The notes: a model not told the origin generated them from the sequence alone. Counted from the first letter of the stretch, positions 7,515 to 15,285 are shown. The stretch is 34,672 bases of DNA from an uncultured Methylococcaceae bacterium (GCA_903839855.1 CAIMEB010000291.1:1-34672), one strand, 5' to 3'. Made by a program: numbers and translations.

Positions 7515-8686
7515 ACACACAAAAAATTTTTAATACGCCTCTTTTCAACTTGGGCTTCAGGGTTTTCTTTGCTTTAGCCGGGTTATCTGCGCTGATTTTA
7601 ATCGTGCTGTGGAATGCCATTTTTAAAGGCACCCTAAGCATCGATAATTATTATGGTTCAACCTATTGGCATGCCCATGAAATGCTACTGGGTTATGCGG
7701 TTGCAGTGATTGCTGGTTTTTTATTAACAGCCGTTAAAAACTGGACAAACCAACCCACTTTACGTGATGATAAATTAGCTGGACTTGCACTCTTATGGTT
7801 GTATGGTCGTATCTTACCCTTTTATGCCGGTTTATTGCCTGATGCACTCATTGCTTTAGTTGAGTTTGCTTTCTTACCCGTCCTTGCCTATCAAATCAGT
7901 AAACCCATTATCCAGACCCAACATACTAAAAGTTTTATTTTTATAGGGTTTTTAGCTGTGTTAAGCATTGGTAATGGTTTAATTCATGCGCAATTATTAG
8001 GACTGTATGAAAACACCGCATGGACGGGGGTTCAATTGGTTGTGAGTACGATCATCCTAATGATTCTAGTGCTTGCAGGGCGCTTATTGCCGTTTTTTAT
8101 AGAACGTGGACTATCCGGTGTACTCCTCATCAAAAATCCGTTACTCGATACTTTATCCATTGGCTCTGCTGCGATTGTTTTTGCTTTACAGATTAGTTCA
8201 CTCTCAGGAACATTTTTAGCACTTGTAGCCCTTTTTGCTGCGATCATTAATGGCGCCCGACTATTCGGATGGTATGTGCAACGAATTTGGTACGTGCCTT
8301 TATTGTGGATACTGTATGTGGGTTACGGCTGGATTATCCTTGGCTTTCTGCTAACAGCTTTAGCGGCTTTCCACTTATTATCAAGCGTCTTGGCAATGCA
8401 TGCCTTTACGATTGGCGGAATAGGTACATTAACCTTGGGTATGATGTCTAGAGTTTCATTAGGTCATACTGGCAGAACCCTAAAAGCCTCTAATGCAATT
8501 GCCATTGCCTTTGTATTAATTAATATCACGGCTTTAATCAGAGTACTGATACCCTTAGCCCTGCCTAACGGGTACGACACCTTAATCTACGCTTCTACAT
8601 TAACCTGGTTGGCTGCCTTTGCGCTATTCATGTTTGTTAATGCACCTATTTTGACCCGCCCAAGGATTGATGGGCAAGATGGTTAA
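7511..8686 (+). CDS. nnrS: NnrS-family haem-copper membrane protein
   Basis: A 391-residue protein with about twelve membrane segments that matches NnrS. The N-terminal NLGFRVFFALAGLSAL is followed by STYWHAHEMLLGYAVAVIAGFLLTAVKNWTNQPT (residues about 50-83), the family's most conserved block with the W-H-A-H-E-M motif. A later MHAFTIGGIGTLTLGMMSRVSLGHTGR block adds further conserved histidines. NnrS proteins respond to nitric oxide and protect cells against nitrosative stress. Translation is coupled to the DUF455 gene by a four-base overlap. Lying beside the nif operon, it may help shield nitrogenase metalloclusters from NO, which is inference. Confidence 0.92.
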   Translation: MNTQKIFNTPLFNLGFRVFFALAGLSALILIVLWNAIFKGTLSIDNYYGSTYWHAHEMLLGYAVAVIAGFLLTAVKNWTNQPTLRDDKLAGLALLWLYGRILPFYAGLLPDALIALVEFAFLPVLAYQISKPIIQTQHTKSFIFIGFLAVLSIGNGLIHAQLLGLYENTAWTGVQLVVSTIILMILVLAGRLLPFFIERGLSGVLLIKNPLLDTLSIGSAAIVFALQISSLSGTFLALVALFAAIINGARLFGWYVQRIWYVPLLWILYVGYGWIILGFLLTALAAFHLLSSVLAMHAFTIGGIGTLTLGMMSRVSLGHTGRTLKASNAIAIAFVLINITALIRVLIPLALPNGYDTLIYASTLTWLAAFALFMFVNAPILTRPRIDGQDG

Positions 8687-8758
8687 GAAATGAACCGACT
8701 GATTAGCGTTTTAAATTCAGTCATCTGATTTCTTGTTGTTTTACAAATTGAGTTATTT

Positions 8759-8938
8759 ATGTTCATCTATTATTCACATCATAGTGTTGACATTGGTCAC
8801 ATGATCGCATCACGCCTTGTTCACGGTCTTATATACGGTGTCATTTCTAAAACTTTTCATAGTTTATCTTTACCTGTGGTTATGATGATTTCCATTACCG
8901 CTATAGCTGCAATTTATTGGTTTTTTAAAAGGCGATAG
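8759..8938 (+). CDS. Small single-span membrane protein upstream of nifB
   Basis: A 59-residue ORF starting at an ATG six bases after a weak GAG ribosome-binding site. The N-terminal half is histidine-rich (YYSHHSVDIGH, LVHGLIYG). The C-terminal half is one membrane helix, VVMMISITAIAAIYWFF (residues about 40-56), ending in KRR, which suggests an outside-in or N-out topology by the positive-inside rule. I do not recognise a family. It ends 30 bp before the first NifA site of nifB and follows nnrS by 72 bp, so it could be the last gene of that unit. It is too short to be certain. Confidence 0.5.
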   Translation: MFIYYSHHSVDIGHMIASRLVHGLIYGVISKTFHSLSLPVVMMISITAIAAIYWFFKRR

Positions 8939-8968
8939 TGTTTTGTCTACTAATCAGCATAATATTCT

Positions 8969-8984
8969 TGTGCTGTTAATAACA
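8969..8984. promoter_or_regulatory. NifA upstream activating site 1
   Basis: An exact TGT-N10-ACA match (TGTGCTGTTAATAACA), the established NifA-binding consensus. It is the farthest of three sites before the nifB sigma-54 promoter, about 112 bp from the -24 GG. Confidence 0.8.
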
Positions 8985-9001
8985 AAACAGCCAATAAACA
9001 C

Positions 9002-9017
9002 TGTTATGTTTGCTACA
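9002..9017. promoter_or_regulatory. NifA upstream activating site 2
   Basis: An exact TGT-N10-ACA match (TGTTATGTTTGCTACA), 33 bp from site 1, about three helical turns, so both face the same side of the DNA. Confidence 0.8.
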
Positions 9018-9023
9018 ATTGGG

Positions 9024-9039
9024 TGTTTAATAAATAACA
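9024..9039. promoter_or_regulatory. NifA upstream activating site 3
   Basis: An exact TGT-N10-ACA match (TGTTTAATAAATAACA), 22 bp from site 2, about two helical turns, and 57 bp before the -24 element. Confidence 0.75.
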
Positions 9040-9078
9040 ATTCAATTTAAAATCATAAAGATATATAAGATTCATTAC

Positions 9079-9095
9079 TTGGCACGACCTGTGCT
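9079..9095 (+). promoter_or_regulatory. Sigma-54 (-24/-12) promoter of the nif operon
   Basis: TTGGCACGACCTGTGCT has the invariant GG (9081-9082) and GC (9093-9094) separated by exactly ten bases, matching the RpoN consensus TGGCAC-N5-TTGC. Transcription would start near 9105, about 29 bp before nifB. Together with the three NifA sites it predicts NifA-dependent expression under nitrogen limitation. Confidence 0.88.
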
Positions 9096-9133
9096 TTTAC
9101 TTAAAGTAAACATAACTTTAAGAGGTCAAAGCC

Positions 9134-10639
9134 ATGCAATTGCCAGTATTAAACAATACCCCAAGCCAAGCAGAGCATGGGGCAAAGGGTGGATGTTCAG
9201 CCAGTTCTTGTGGAACAACAGACAATCAGATGGATTCCTTACCCGATTCAATTCGGGAAAAAGTTCAAAACCATCCCTGTTATTCTGAAGATGCTCATCA
9301 TTACTTTGCGCGCATGCATGTGGCAGTGGCTCCAGCGTGTAATATTCAATGTCATTACTGTAACCGAAAATACGACTGCGCCAACGAATCTCGTCCTGGT
9401 GTCGTTTCTGAACTTTTAACCCCAGATCAAGCGGTTAAGAAAACTATGGCCGTCGCGGCTACCATTCCACAAATGACCGTACTGGGTATTGCAGGCCCGG
9501 GTGACCCATTAGCTAATCCAGAACGCACGTTTGAAACCTTCCGCCGATTAAGTCAAGAAGCCCCCGACATTAAGCTTTGTGTGTCGACTAATGGCCTTGC
9601 TTTACCTGATGCCGTTGAAGAACTTTCTAAACATAATATTGACCACGTTACCATTACCATTAATACCGTTGACCCTGAGATTGGTGCCAAGATCTATCCT
9701 TGGATATTCTGGAATAACAAACGTATCAAAGGTGTTAAGGGCGCGAAGATCCTGATTGAACAACAACAAAAAGGCTTGGAAATGCTCATAGCAAAAGGCA
9801 TTTTAGTTAAAGTCAATTCGGTGATGATTCCGGGTGTTAATGATCAGCACTTAGCCGAAGTCAGTAAGGTAGTTAAATCCAAAGGCGCTTTCTTGCACAA
9901 TGTGATGCCATTAATTGCTGAAGCCGAACACGGTACTTTCTATGGCGTCATGGGACAACGTGGCCCTACTCCAGAGGAATTACAAGATTTACAGGATAGC
10001 TGTTCTGGTGATATGAACATGATGCGTCATTGCCGTCAATGCCGCGCAGATGCAGTGGGCTTACTCGGTGAAGATCGCGGTGATGAGTTTACCTTGGACA
10101 AGATTGAAGAAATGGATATCGATTATCAGGCCGCCATGGAAAAACGTAAAGTCATCCATCAAGCCATTCAAGAAGAAATGGACAGTAAACGTCTCGAAAA
10201 AGCTGTCAAAGCACAGCAACATCAACAGGAACCTAAACTTACCACCCGTCCGGTATTAATGGCTGTGGCGACCAGTGGTCAAGGGGTTATCAACGTGCAT
10301 TTTGGTCATGCTAAAGAGTTCCTGATTTATGAAGCCTCACCTGAAGGCGTTCGCTTCATCAGTCATCGTAAAGCGGATCAATATTGTGGCGGAGATACCA
10401 GCTGTGGTGATGGTGAAAGTGTCTTACAACTAACAATCAGAGCGCTCGCAGGTTGTGAAGCGGTATTGTGTTCAAAAGTGGGTTATGAACCTTGGGAAAT
10501 GCTTGAAGCAGCGGGCATTGCACCAAATGGTGAACACGCTATGGAGCCGATTGAAGATGCTGTCTTGGCTGTATATAAAGAAATGGCTGCTGCCGGAAAA
10601 CTGGATGAAAAGAACGAAGCCGTCCGCGCAAACGCATAA
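9134..10639 (+). CDS. nifB: NifB, FeMo-cofactor biosynthesis radical SAM enzyme
   Basis: A 501-residue NifB of the usual two-domain type. The radical SAM domain carries the CxxxCxxC motif at C69, C73 and C76 (ACNIQCHYC), and then GIAGPGDPLANPE, a typical SAM-binding segment. From about residue 375 (RPVLMAVATSGQGVINVHFGHAKEF) a NifX/NafY-like cofactor-carrier domain follows. NifB fuses two [4Fe-4S] clusters with a SAM-derived carbide to make NifB-co, the precursor of all nitrogenase active-site cofactors. The ATG at 9134 has an AGAGG ribosome-binding site eight bases away. It is the first gene of the operon under the NifA/sigma-54 promoter. Confidence 0.97.
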   Translation: MQLPVLNNTPSQAEHGAKGGCSASSCGTTDNQMDSLPDSIREKVQNHPCYSEDAHHYFARMHVAVAPACNIQCHYCNRKYDCANESRPGVVSELLTPDQAVKKTMAVAATIPQMTVLGIAGPGDPLANPERTFETFRRLSQEAPDIKLCVSTNGLALPDAVEELSKHNIDHVTITINTVDPEIGAKIYPWIFWNNKRIKGVKGAKILIEQQQKGLEMLIAKGILVKVNSVMIPGVNDQHLAEVSKVVKSKGAFLHNVMPLIAEAEHGTFYGVMGQRGPTPEELQDLQDSCSGDMNMMRHCRQCRADAVGLLGEDRGDEFTLDKIEEMDIDYQAAMEKRKVIHQAIQEEMDSKRLEKAVKAQQHQQEPKLTTRPVLMAVATSGQGVINVHFGHAKEFLIYEASPEGVRFISHRKADQYCGGDTSCGDGESVLQLTIRALAGCEAVLCSKVGYEPWEMLEAAGIAPNGEHAMEPIEDAVLAVYKEMAAAGKLDEKNEAVRANA

Positions 10640-10677
10640 CTAAACCCGGGGATTGGGTTAGTACTTAGCTAACCCAA
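10640..10677 (+). promoter_or_regulatory. Alternative hairpins between nifB and the ferredoxin gene
   Basis: TTGGGTTAG (10653-10661) and CTAACCCAA (10669-10677) form a perfect 9-bp stem with a 7-nt loop. The first arm can instead pair with CTAAACCC at 10640-10647. No U-run follows, so it may be a processing or attenuation structure that lowers downstream expression relative to nifB. Confidence 0.4.
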
Positions 10678-10747
10678 GTCAAAACTAACAGTCTGGATTA
10701 TTAGGTAATGCTTATGCTAAACCAATCAACGATTATAGGAGTCCACT

Positions 10748-11026
10748 ATGGCAGTATCTATTATTGATTTATGCGTCAATTGTTTTGCCTGTGAACCGGT
10801 ATGTCCCAGCCATGCAATTTCTGAAGCAAAACCGCATTTCTTGGTTGACCCCAAAAAATGTACTGAATGTGAAGGTGATTTTCCAGTGTTTCAATGCGCT
10901 AGTATTTGCCCTATAGAAGGCGCAATTTTAGATTCTTTTGGTGTTGCTATTAATCCGCCAGGCTCTTTAACGGGCATTCCACCCGAAAAAATGGCTGAAG
11001 CGATGGCAGAATTACAATCCCACTAA
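10748..11026 (+). CDS. fdxN: [4Fe-4S] ferredoxin of the nif cluster (FdxN type)
   Basis: A 92-residue bacterial-type ferredoxin. The first cluster motif is C9-x2-C12-x2-C15-x3-C19-P. The second is C38-x2-C41-x8-C50-x3-C54-P, with the enlarged eight-residue spacing common in nif-linked ferredoxins. It probably delivers electrons to NifB or to nitrogenase assembly, as shown for FdxN of Azotobacter, where the gene also follows nifB. A strong AGGAG ribosome-binding site precedes the ATG. Confidence 0.92.
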   Translation: MAVSIIDLCVNCFACEPVCPSHAISEAKPHFLVDPKKCTECEGDFPVFQCASICPIEGAILDSFGVAINPPGSLTGIPPEKMAEAMAELQSH

Positions 11027-11041
11027 TTCAGGAGTTATCTA

Positions 11042-11464
11042 ATGGTCACTATCACATTCTATGAAAAGCCCGGTTGTGCTAACAATACTCGGCAAAAGAA
11101 ACTGTTGGTGGCCGCCGCTCATCAGGTTATTCCTAAAAACATCTTAACTGAAGAGTGGACTGAGCAACGCTTACGTCCTTTCTTTGGTGATTTACCGGTT
11201 AAAGACTGGTTTAACTACAGTGCGCCGGATATTAAATACGGTGAAATTGATCCTCATGAGCAGACCGAAGCTCAAGCACTTGCATTAATGCTACAAAATC
11301 CATTATTAATTCGTCGACCTTTAATGCAAATAGATGATGTCTTTATCGCTGGATTTGATCAGGAACTGATTGATAACCGGATCGGCTTACACGCTGTAGA
11401 TATTACTTCTGATTTAGAACGCTGCCCCAAAACACAGTCTCAATCAAGTTGCAGCCATGAGTAA
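11042..11464 (+). CDS. nifO: Nitrogenase-associated ArsC-like protein NifO
   Basis: A 140-residue protein of the ArsC/Spx thioredoxin-like fold. It has one N-terminal cysteine in KPGCANNTRQKKLL (C12, the arsenate-reductase position) and the helix-strand block NPLLIRRPLMQIDDVFIAGFD (about residues 87-107), the typical ArsC substrate-side segment. NifO follows nifB-fdxN in Azotobacter too and has been linked to molybdenum partitioning between nitrogenase and nitrate reductase. It has a GGAG ribosome-binding site 16 bp after the ferredoxin and overlaps the next gene by eight bases. Confidence 0.9.
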   Translation: MVTITFYEKPGCANNTRQKKLLVAAAHQVIPKNILTEEWTEQRLRPFFGDLPVKDWFNYSAPDIKYGEIDPHEQTEAQALALMLQNPLLIRRPLMQIDDVFIAGFDQELIDNRIGLHAVDITSDLERCPKTQSQSSCSHE

Positions 11465-12737
11465 AGTACCCGTATTAAGTATTGGTAATATACCCCAAGC
11501 CGTTGCTTTATCGGAGCGCGTCCATTGGGTGGGCGCTTTAGACCCTAACTTACGTAACTTTGACATCATTTTAAAAACAGCCAATGGGACTTCTTATAAT
11601 GCCTATATCGTAAGAGGCAGCGAAGGTGTTGCCATTATTGACACCGTTAAGGAGAACTTTGCCGATGATTTCTTTACTCGATTAGAGTCAGTGACTCGTT
11701 ATGATGAGATTAAAGTCATTGTCTTAAATCATTTAGAGCCTGACCATACAGGTGCTTTACCTGAACTCATGCGCCGCGCACCCCAAGCTCGGGTGTATAT
11801 TTCACAAAAAGCGCAGTCTATGCTTAAAGCGCTATTAAAGCAGGATGATTTTGAATTTACTCCGGTTATAACAGGTGACAGCGTATCCCTAGGTGATAGA
11901 ACCTTACAGTTCTTTCATACGCCCTATTTACATTGGCCAGACACTCAATGTACCTATCTACCGGAAGAAGCTATCTTGTTTTCTGGGGATGTGTTTGGCT
12001 GTCATTTCTGTGACTCGCGCTTATTTAACGATGTGGTTGGCGATTTTAGGTTTTCCTTTGAATACTACTACGCACACATCATGCGACCTTTTAAAGATTA
12101 TGTTAATCGGGCATTGACTCTATTAGAGCCGTTAATATTAACCACTATTTTACCCGCCCACGGCCCTTTATTGCGTGATCAACCGCAGCGCTATGTGCAA
12201 CGCTATAAAGAACTGTCTCACTCGGCCTTACAAAGTGAGATCAGTGTCGGTGAAAAGACCCTGTTAATCTTTTATATCAGCTCTTATGGCAATACGAGGC
12301 GTATGGCCGAAGCCATTTATGAGGGTGCTATGTCTGTTGAACATGTACGGGTTTCTTTATACGACCTAGAAGGCAGCGAGATCTCACCCTTTGTTGATTT
12401 AATCGAAGGAGCCGATGGCATTATTTTTGGAACGCCTACGATTAATGGTGACGCAGTAAAACCGGTATGGGACTTACTCTCCTCACTCACCGTCATTAAT
12501 CTTAAATCAAAGTTAGGCGGCGTCTTTGGCTCTTATGGGTGGACAGGTGAAGGTGTCAAAATGGTAGAAGACCGCTTACGTGGACTTAAGTTGCGTGTAC
12601 CTATTCCGGGTATCCGTATCAAGTTAATTCCGACAGAAGAAGAAACCCAACTCTGTCGTGAATTTGGGCATGAAATGGCCCTGGATCTAATGGGTTTAAG
12701 GCAAGCGAAAGTAATTGATATTGCTGATCTTGCTTAA
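11457..12737 (+). CDS. fprA: Flavodiiron protein (A-type flavoprotein, FprA-like)
   Basis: A 426-residue two-domain protein. The metallo-beta-lactamase-like half carries all the diiron ligands: H92-x-E94-x-D96-H97 (NHLEPDHTG), H159 (LHWPD), D178 (GDVFG) and H235 (LPAHGP). From about residue 252 comes a flavodoxin domain with the FMN phosphate loop ISSYGNTRRMAE and the GTPTINGD and GSYGWTGEG loops. There is no C-terminal rubredoxin, so a separate ferredoxin must donate electrons. The family reduces O2 to water and/or NO to N2O. Inside a nif operon it probably protects nitrogenase or its assembly from oxygen or NO. An FprA is also nif-linked in Rhodobacter capsulatus. Its start overlaps nifO. 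Confidence 0.93.
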   Translation: MSKVPVLSIGNIPQAVALSERVHWVGALDPNLRNFDIILKTANGTSYNAYIVRGSEGVAIIDTVKENFADDFFTRLESVTRYDEIKVIVLNHLEPDHTGALPELMRRAPQARVYISQKAQSMLKALLKQDDFEFTPVITGDSVSLGDRTLQFFHTPYLHWPDTQCTYLPEEAILFSGDVFGCHFCDSRLFNDVVGDFRFSFEYYYAHIMRPFKDYVNRALTLLEPLILTTILPAHGPLLRDQPQRYVQRYKELSHSALQSEISVGEKTLLIFYISSYGNTRRMAEAIYEGAMSVEHVRVSLYDLEGSEISPFVDLIEGADGIIFGTPTINGDAVKPVWDLLSSLTVINLKSKLGGVFGSYGWTGEGVKMVEDRLRGLKLRVPIPGIRIKLIPTEEETQLCREFGHEMALDLMGLRQAKVIDIADLA

Positions 12738-12752
12738 TGATTTTTAATATAA

Positions 12753-13052
<300 letters not shown>

Positions 13053-13098
13053 GAACAAGCACTTATTCCCCATACATCACATCATTAAGGAGTCAATC

Positions 13099-13452
13099 AT
13101 GGCTTTAATTACCTTTTCAAGTCCTGAATATCGGGACAAAACCGTTTATGCTGTTGCTGGCAGTCATACTGAAACATTATTAAAAATTGCTAGAGAAAAC
13201 AAAATCCCCATCAATTATGAATGTGAAGATGGCGAATGTGGCACATGCCTGATCAAAGTGACCAGTGTCGATGATAAAAAACGTCAACGTATGGGTGGTC
13301 CTTTAACAGAGAAAGAAAAAGAAGTTTTAAGAACGACTGGCAAAATCACTCAAGAAGAAATGGAGAAAATGATTGTCGATGATTTACCTTGTCCTTGGCG
13401 TCTGGCGTGTCAGATGATTGTCAGGGATGAAGATATACTGGTCGAATACTAG
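13099..13452 (+). CDS. Plant-type [2Fe-2S] ferredoxin 2
   Basis: A 117-residue [2Fe-2S] ferredoxin with ligands C42, C47, C50 (CEDGECGTC) and C104 (LACQMIV). Compared with the preceding paralogue it has an insert rich in K, E and M (residues about 55-95, KKRQRMGGPLTEKEKE, EEMEKMI) before the last cysteine, plus an extra C98. The frame is open further upstream, but the ATG at 13099 has AAGGAG seven bases before it and matches the ferredoxin fold, so I reject the longer start. The insert may set its partner choice apart from ferredoxin 1. Confidence 0.92.
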   Translation: MALITFSSPEYRDKTVYAVAGSHTETLLKIARENKIPINYECEDGECGTCLIKVTSVDDKKRQRMGGPLTEKEKEVLRTTGKITQEEMEKMIVDDLPCPWRLACQMIVRDEDILVEY

Positions 13453-13454
13453 TC

Positions 13455-14030
13455 ATGTCTGCCGTGCTCCAACGCCAAACCGCCTTAGAACAGGCGTATA
13501 GTCGTTTAAAAACTGCCCCCCTCATGTCACCTAATCATGAATGGTTAGCTTGTATGACAGCCAGTTGGTGTGTTGGGCAAAGTGTCTTACCTGATTATAT
13601 GGGGTTGGAGCCGGATCAATTTGAAAAATTAAAAGACCATTACTTCCACGATGATGGTCTTCCTGAGCAAGCTCCTTCAGGTAGTCAAATAGATTTTGAC
13701 AGGATGTTAGAAAAAGAAGATCTGGTTAATTTACTCAAGCGTTACAGCCGAGCCGATACCCTGGAAATAAGCTGGGTCATTGACATCATCGTTGCTGGCT
13801 GTTTGGGTAATGATCATTTATGGCAAGACCTTGGCCTTTGGTCACGATTACAACTTACTGCGCTACTACATTATAATTTTCCAGAGTTGGCTGCCAAGAA
13901 CACTAAAGATATGAAGTGGAAAAAGTTCTTATATAAACAGCTTTGTGAAGAAGAAGGCCTGTATCTATGTCGTGCCCCTTCATGTAGTGTTTGCATTGAT
14001 TATCAAAAATGTTATGGGCCTGAGAATTAA
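13455..14030 (+). CDS. nifQ: NifQ, molybdenum donor for FeMo-co
   Basis: A 191-residue NifQ. The diagnostic C-terminal motif C172-x4-C177-x2-C180-x5-C186 (LCRAPSCSVCIDYQKCYGPE) is intact and holds a [Mo-3Fe-4S]-type cluster that passes molybdenum to NifEN/NifH during FeMo-co synthesis. The start ATG is two bases after the ferredoxin stop, with no own ribosome-binding site, which suggests translational coupling. It is the last gene of the nif operon seen here. A 60-bp repeat begins six bases after its stop codon. Confidence 0.95.
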   Translation: MSAVLQRQTALEQAYSRLKTAPLMSPNHEWLACMTASWCVGQSVLPDYMGLEPDQFEKLKDHYFHDDGLPEQAPSGSQIDFDRMLEKEDLVNLLKRYSRADTLEISWVIDIIVAGCLGNDHLWQDLGLWSRLQLTALLHYNFPELAAKNTKDMKWKKFLYKQLCEEEGLYLCRAPSCSVCIDYQKCYGPEN

Positions 14031-14035
14031 CCTAT

Positions 14036-14095
14036 AACACCCTATCGCTTGTATTTTTCGCGGACATCATTTTTCTGCATCCTGCGGATTGGATC
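14036..14095 (+). repeat. 60-bp direct repeat, copy 1
   Basis: It matches 15331-15390 at 58 of 60 positions, and the last 49 bases (14047-14095) are identical. It starts right after nifQ. The pair brackets a YefM/YoeB module and gene remnants. Confidence 0.9.
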
Positions 14096-14126
14096 TTTGT
14101 CGTTTTCTTTCGCCATCTTTGCTTAG

Positions 14127-14275
14127 TTAGATTCTTGTTTCGAAGAACTCATTCCAGCCTGCTTGGGTCTTCATGGAAATATGCATGTCTTGAACAAAAT
14201 CCAGTATATTATTCAAGACAACTTCAAATTCTTCGTCACTTAAGATTGCGAAGATGGCACAGCAAAAGTTGTAAA
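14127..14275 (-). pseudogene. Gene remnant, C-terminal part of an unknown protein
   Basis: On the minus strand a start-less open frame ends at TAA 14127-14129 and reads like a real protein: AILSDEEFEVVLNNILDFVQ then DMHISMKTQAGWNEFF. Another frame just upstream reads RPVFAFKFTTFAVPSSQ, suggesting a frameshift. Upstream again, about 14350-14470, a third minus-strand stretch reads ALVTVTSNVDQVARQIHDNF before a stop. I recognise no family. The plus-strand ORF over the same bases looks like a shadow. Confidence 0.35.
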
Positions 14276-14529
14276 CTTAAATGCAAAGACAGGTCGCCAC
14301 CTATCTCTACATGCATTAATTCACATTTAAACGTGATGATAGGATGAAGAGCGTTTAGAAATCGATCAGGGCTGAAATAAAGTTATCATGAATTTGTCTT
14401 GCAACTTGATCAACGTTCGACGTTACGGTAACAAGAGCAATCGAGGAGATTAATCTGTGAAGTACCAGAGTATGGTATTAGTTTCATGCTTTGGAGTTTC
14501 AGTAGGGATTATGGATGCGCCTTTAAATA

Positions 14530-14826
14530 TCAATAATGGTAACGACAGAACACTACATAAATAGCACCGTCTTCTGGCAAATAAACCAAACGATGTACTT
14601 TAGTAATTCGCCTAGACCAGAATCCAGTAAGATCCCCCTTGAGAGGCTCAGGTTTACCTGTTCCCTTAAAGGGATTGCGTCGGCATTCCTCTATTAGGTT
14701 GTTAATTTCATCAACGATCTTTGGATCTTCTTTTTGCCACAAAAGGTAATCATCCCATGCGATGGGAGTCCATGAAACTGCGACGTTTTTAGCTTGTTTC
14801 TTGTTTGGGTTCTTCTTGTTTTTCAT
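14530..14826 (-). CDS. yoeB: YoeB-family mRNA interferase toxin
   Basis: A 98-residue RelE-superfamily toxin of the YoeB type, which cuts mRNA on the ribosome. It aligns to E. coli YoeB with a constant offset of 14: the catalytic residues E46, R65 and H83 correspond here to E60, R79 and H97, all present (KPEPLKGDL, HRLVY, CRYHY). The SRRIT block is also kept. The extra 14 N-terminal residues are unusually lysine-rich (MKNKKNPNKKQAKN). No ATG, GTG or TTG lies at the canonical start, so the extension seems real. It overlaps the antitoxin gene by 38 bases, the normal coupled arrangement. Confidence 0.93.
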   Translation of the reverse strand: MKNKKNPNKKQAKNVAVSWTPIAWDDYLLWQKEDPKIVDEINNLIEECRRNPFKGTGKPEPLKGDLTGFWSRRITKVHRLVYLPEDGAIYVVFCRYHY

Positions 14827-15076
14827 TGCGTATTAGGTCGCGTTGTTGAGCCTTACCGGCTTTAAGCTGGGCAATGGATTCCATTAAACGGCTGGCATTA
14901 TTCGTAGAACCAAGGAGATATAAGGTTTCCTCAATACTATTGAAATCTTCCAGAGACAGCATCACAACGTGCTCACCATTTACACGGGTAACGACGCTAG
15001 GCGTGTGGTCTTTGCAAACATCATCCATCACTGTCTTCAAGCTGGCTCTAGCTTCGCTAAAAGTTAAAATGTTCAT
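14789..15076 (-). CDS. yefM: YefM-family antitoxin
   Basis: A 95-residue Phd/YefM antitoxin. The N-terminal DNA-binding fold begins NILTFSEARASLKTVMDDVC and continues TPSVVTRVNGEHVVMLSLEDFNSIEETLYLL (key positions: SEAR, V-T-R, V-M-L-S). The acidic/polar C-terminal tail from about residue 65 should wrap and block YoeB. It lies first in the operon, as usual for antitoxins, and with YoeB should repress its own promoter. Candidate operator repeats lie about 160-210 bp upstream. Confidence 0.92.
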   Translation of the reverse strand: MNILTFSEARASLKTVMDDVCKDHTPSVVTRVNGEHVVMLSLEDFNSIEETLYLLGSTNNASRLMESIAQLKAGKAQQRDLIRNEKQEEPKQETS

Positions 15077-15233
15077 AATTTTTATCTCTATATGAATCCC
15101 TTAAATGGGTTAATATTTCGAATTCCCTATCGACCCCTATATTATATATGAGCAACAGTGTTGAGTGCTCTTCTCTACCGTTCTGTATGGAATATGACTA
15201 CATATCAATTCCCCTTTATTTACCAATAGCGTT

Positions 15234-15285
15234 ATTGTACCATATATTGTACACAAATCTATCGGCTTTTCAGTTTGTATGTACC
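15234..15285 (-). promoter_or_regulatory. Candidate YefM-YoeB operator and promoter
   Basis: TGTACC (15236-15241) and TGTACA (15248-15253) have centres exactly 12 bp apart, like the TGTACA cores of the E. coli yefM operator, and a further TGTACC lies at 15280-15285. On the minus strand they overlap an extended -10 (TGGTACAAT, -10 at 15239-15234). The distance to yefM (about 160 bp) is longer than usual. Confidence 0.5.

Noticed and set aside
8697-8722. GACTGA/TCAGTC inverted repeat after nnrS as a terminator
   Set aside because: The stem is only 6 bp with a long AT-rich loop and a broken T-run, too weak to call.
14135-14347. Plus-strand ORF of 70 codons
   Set aside because: Its composition looks random, whereas the minus strand reads like decayed protein over the same bases.
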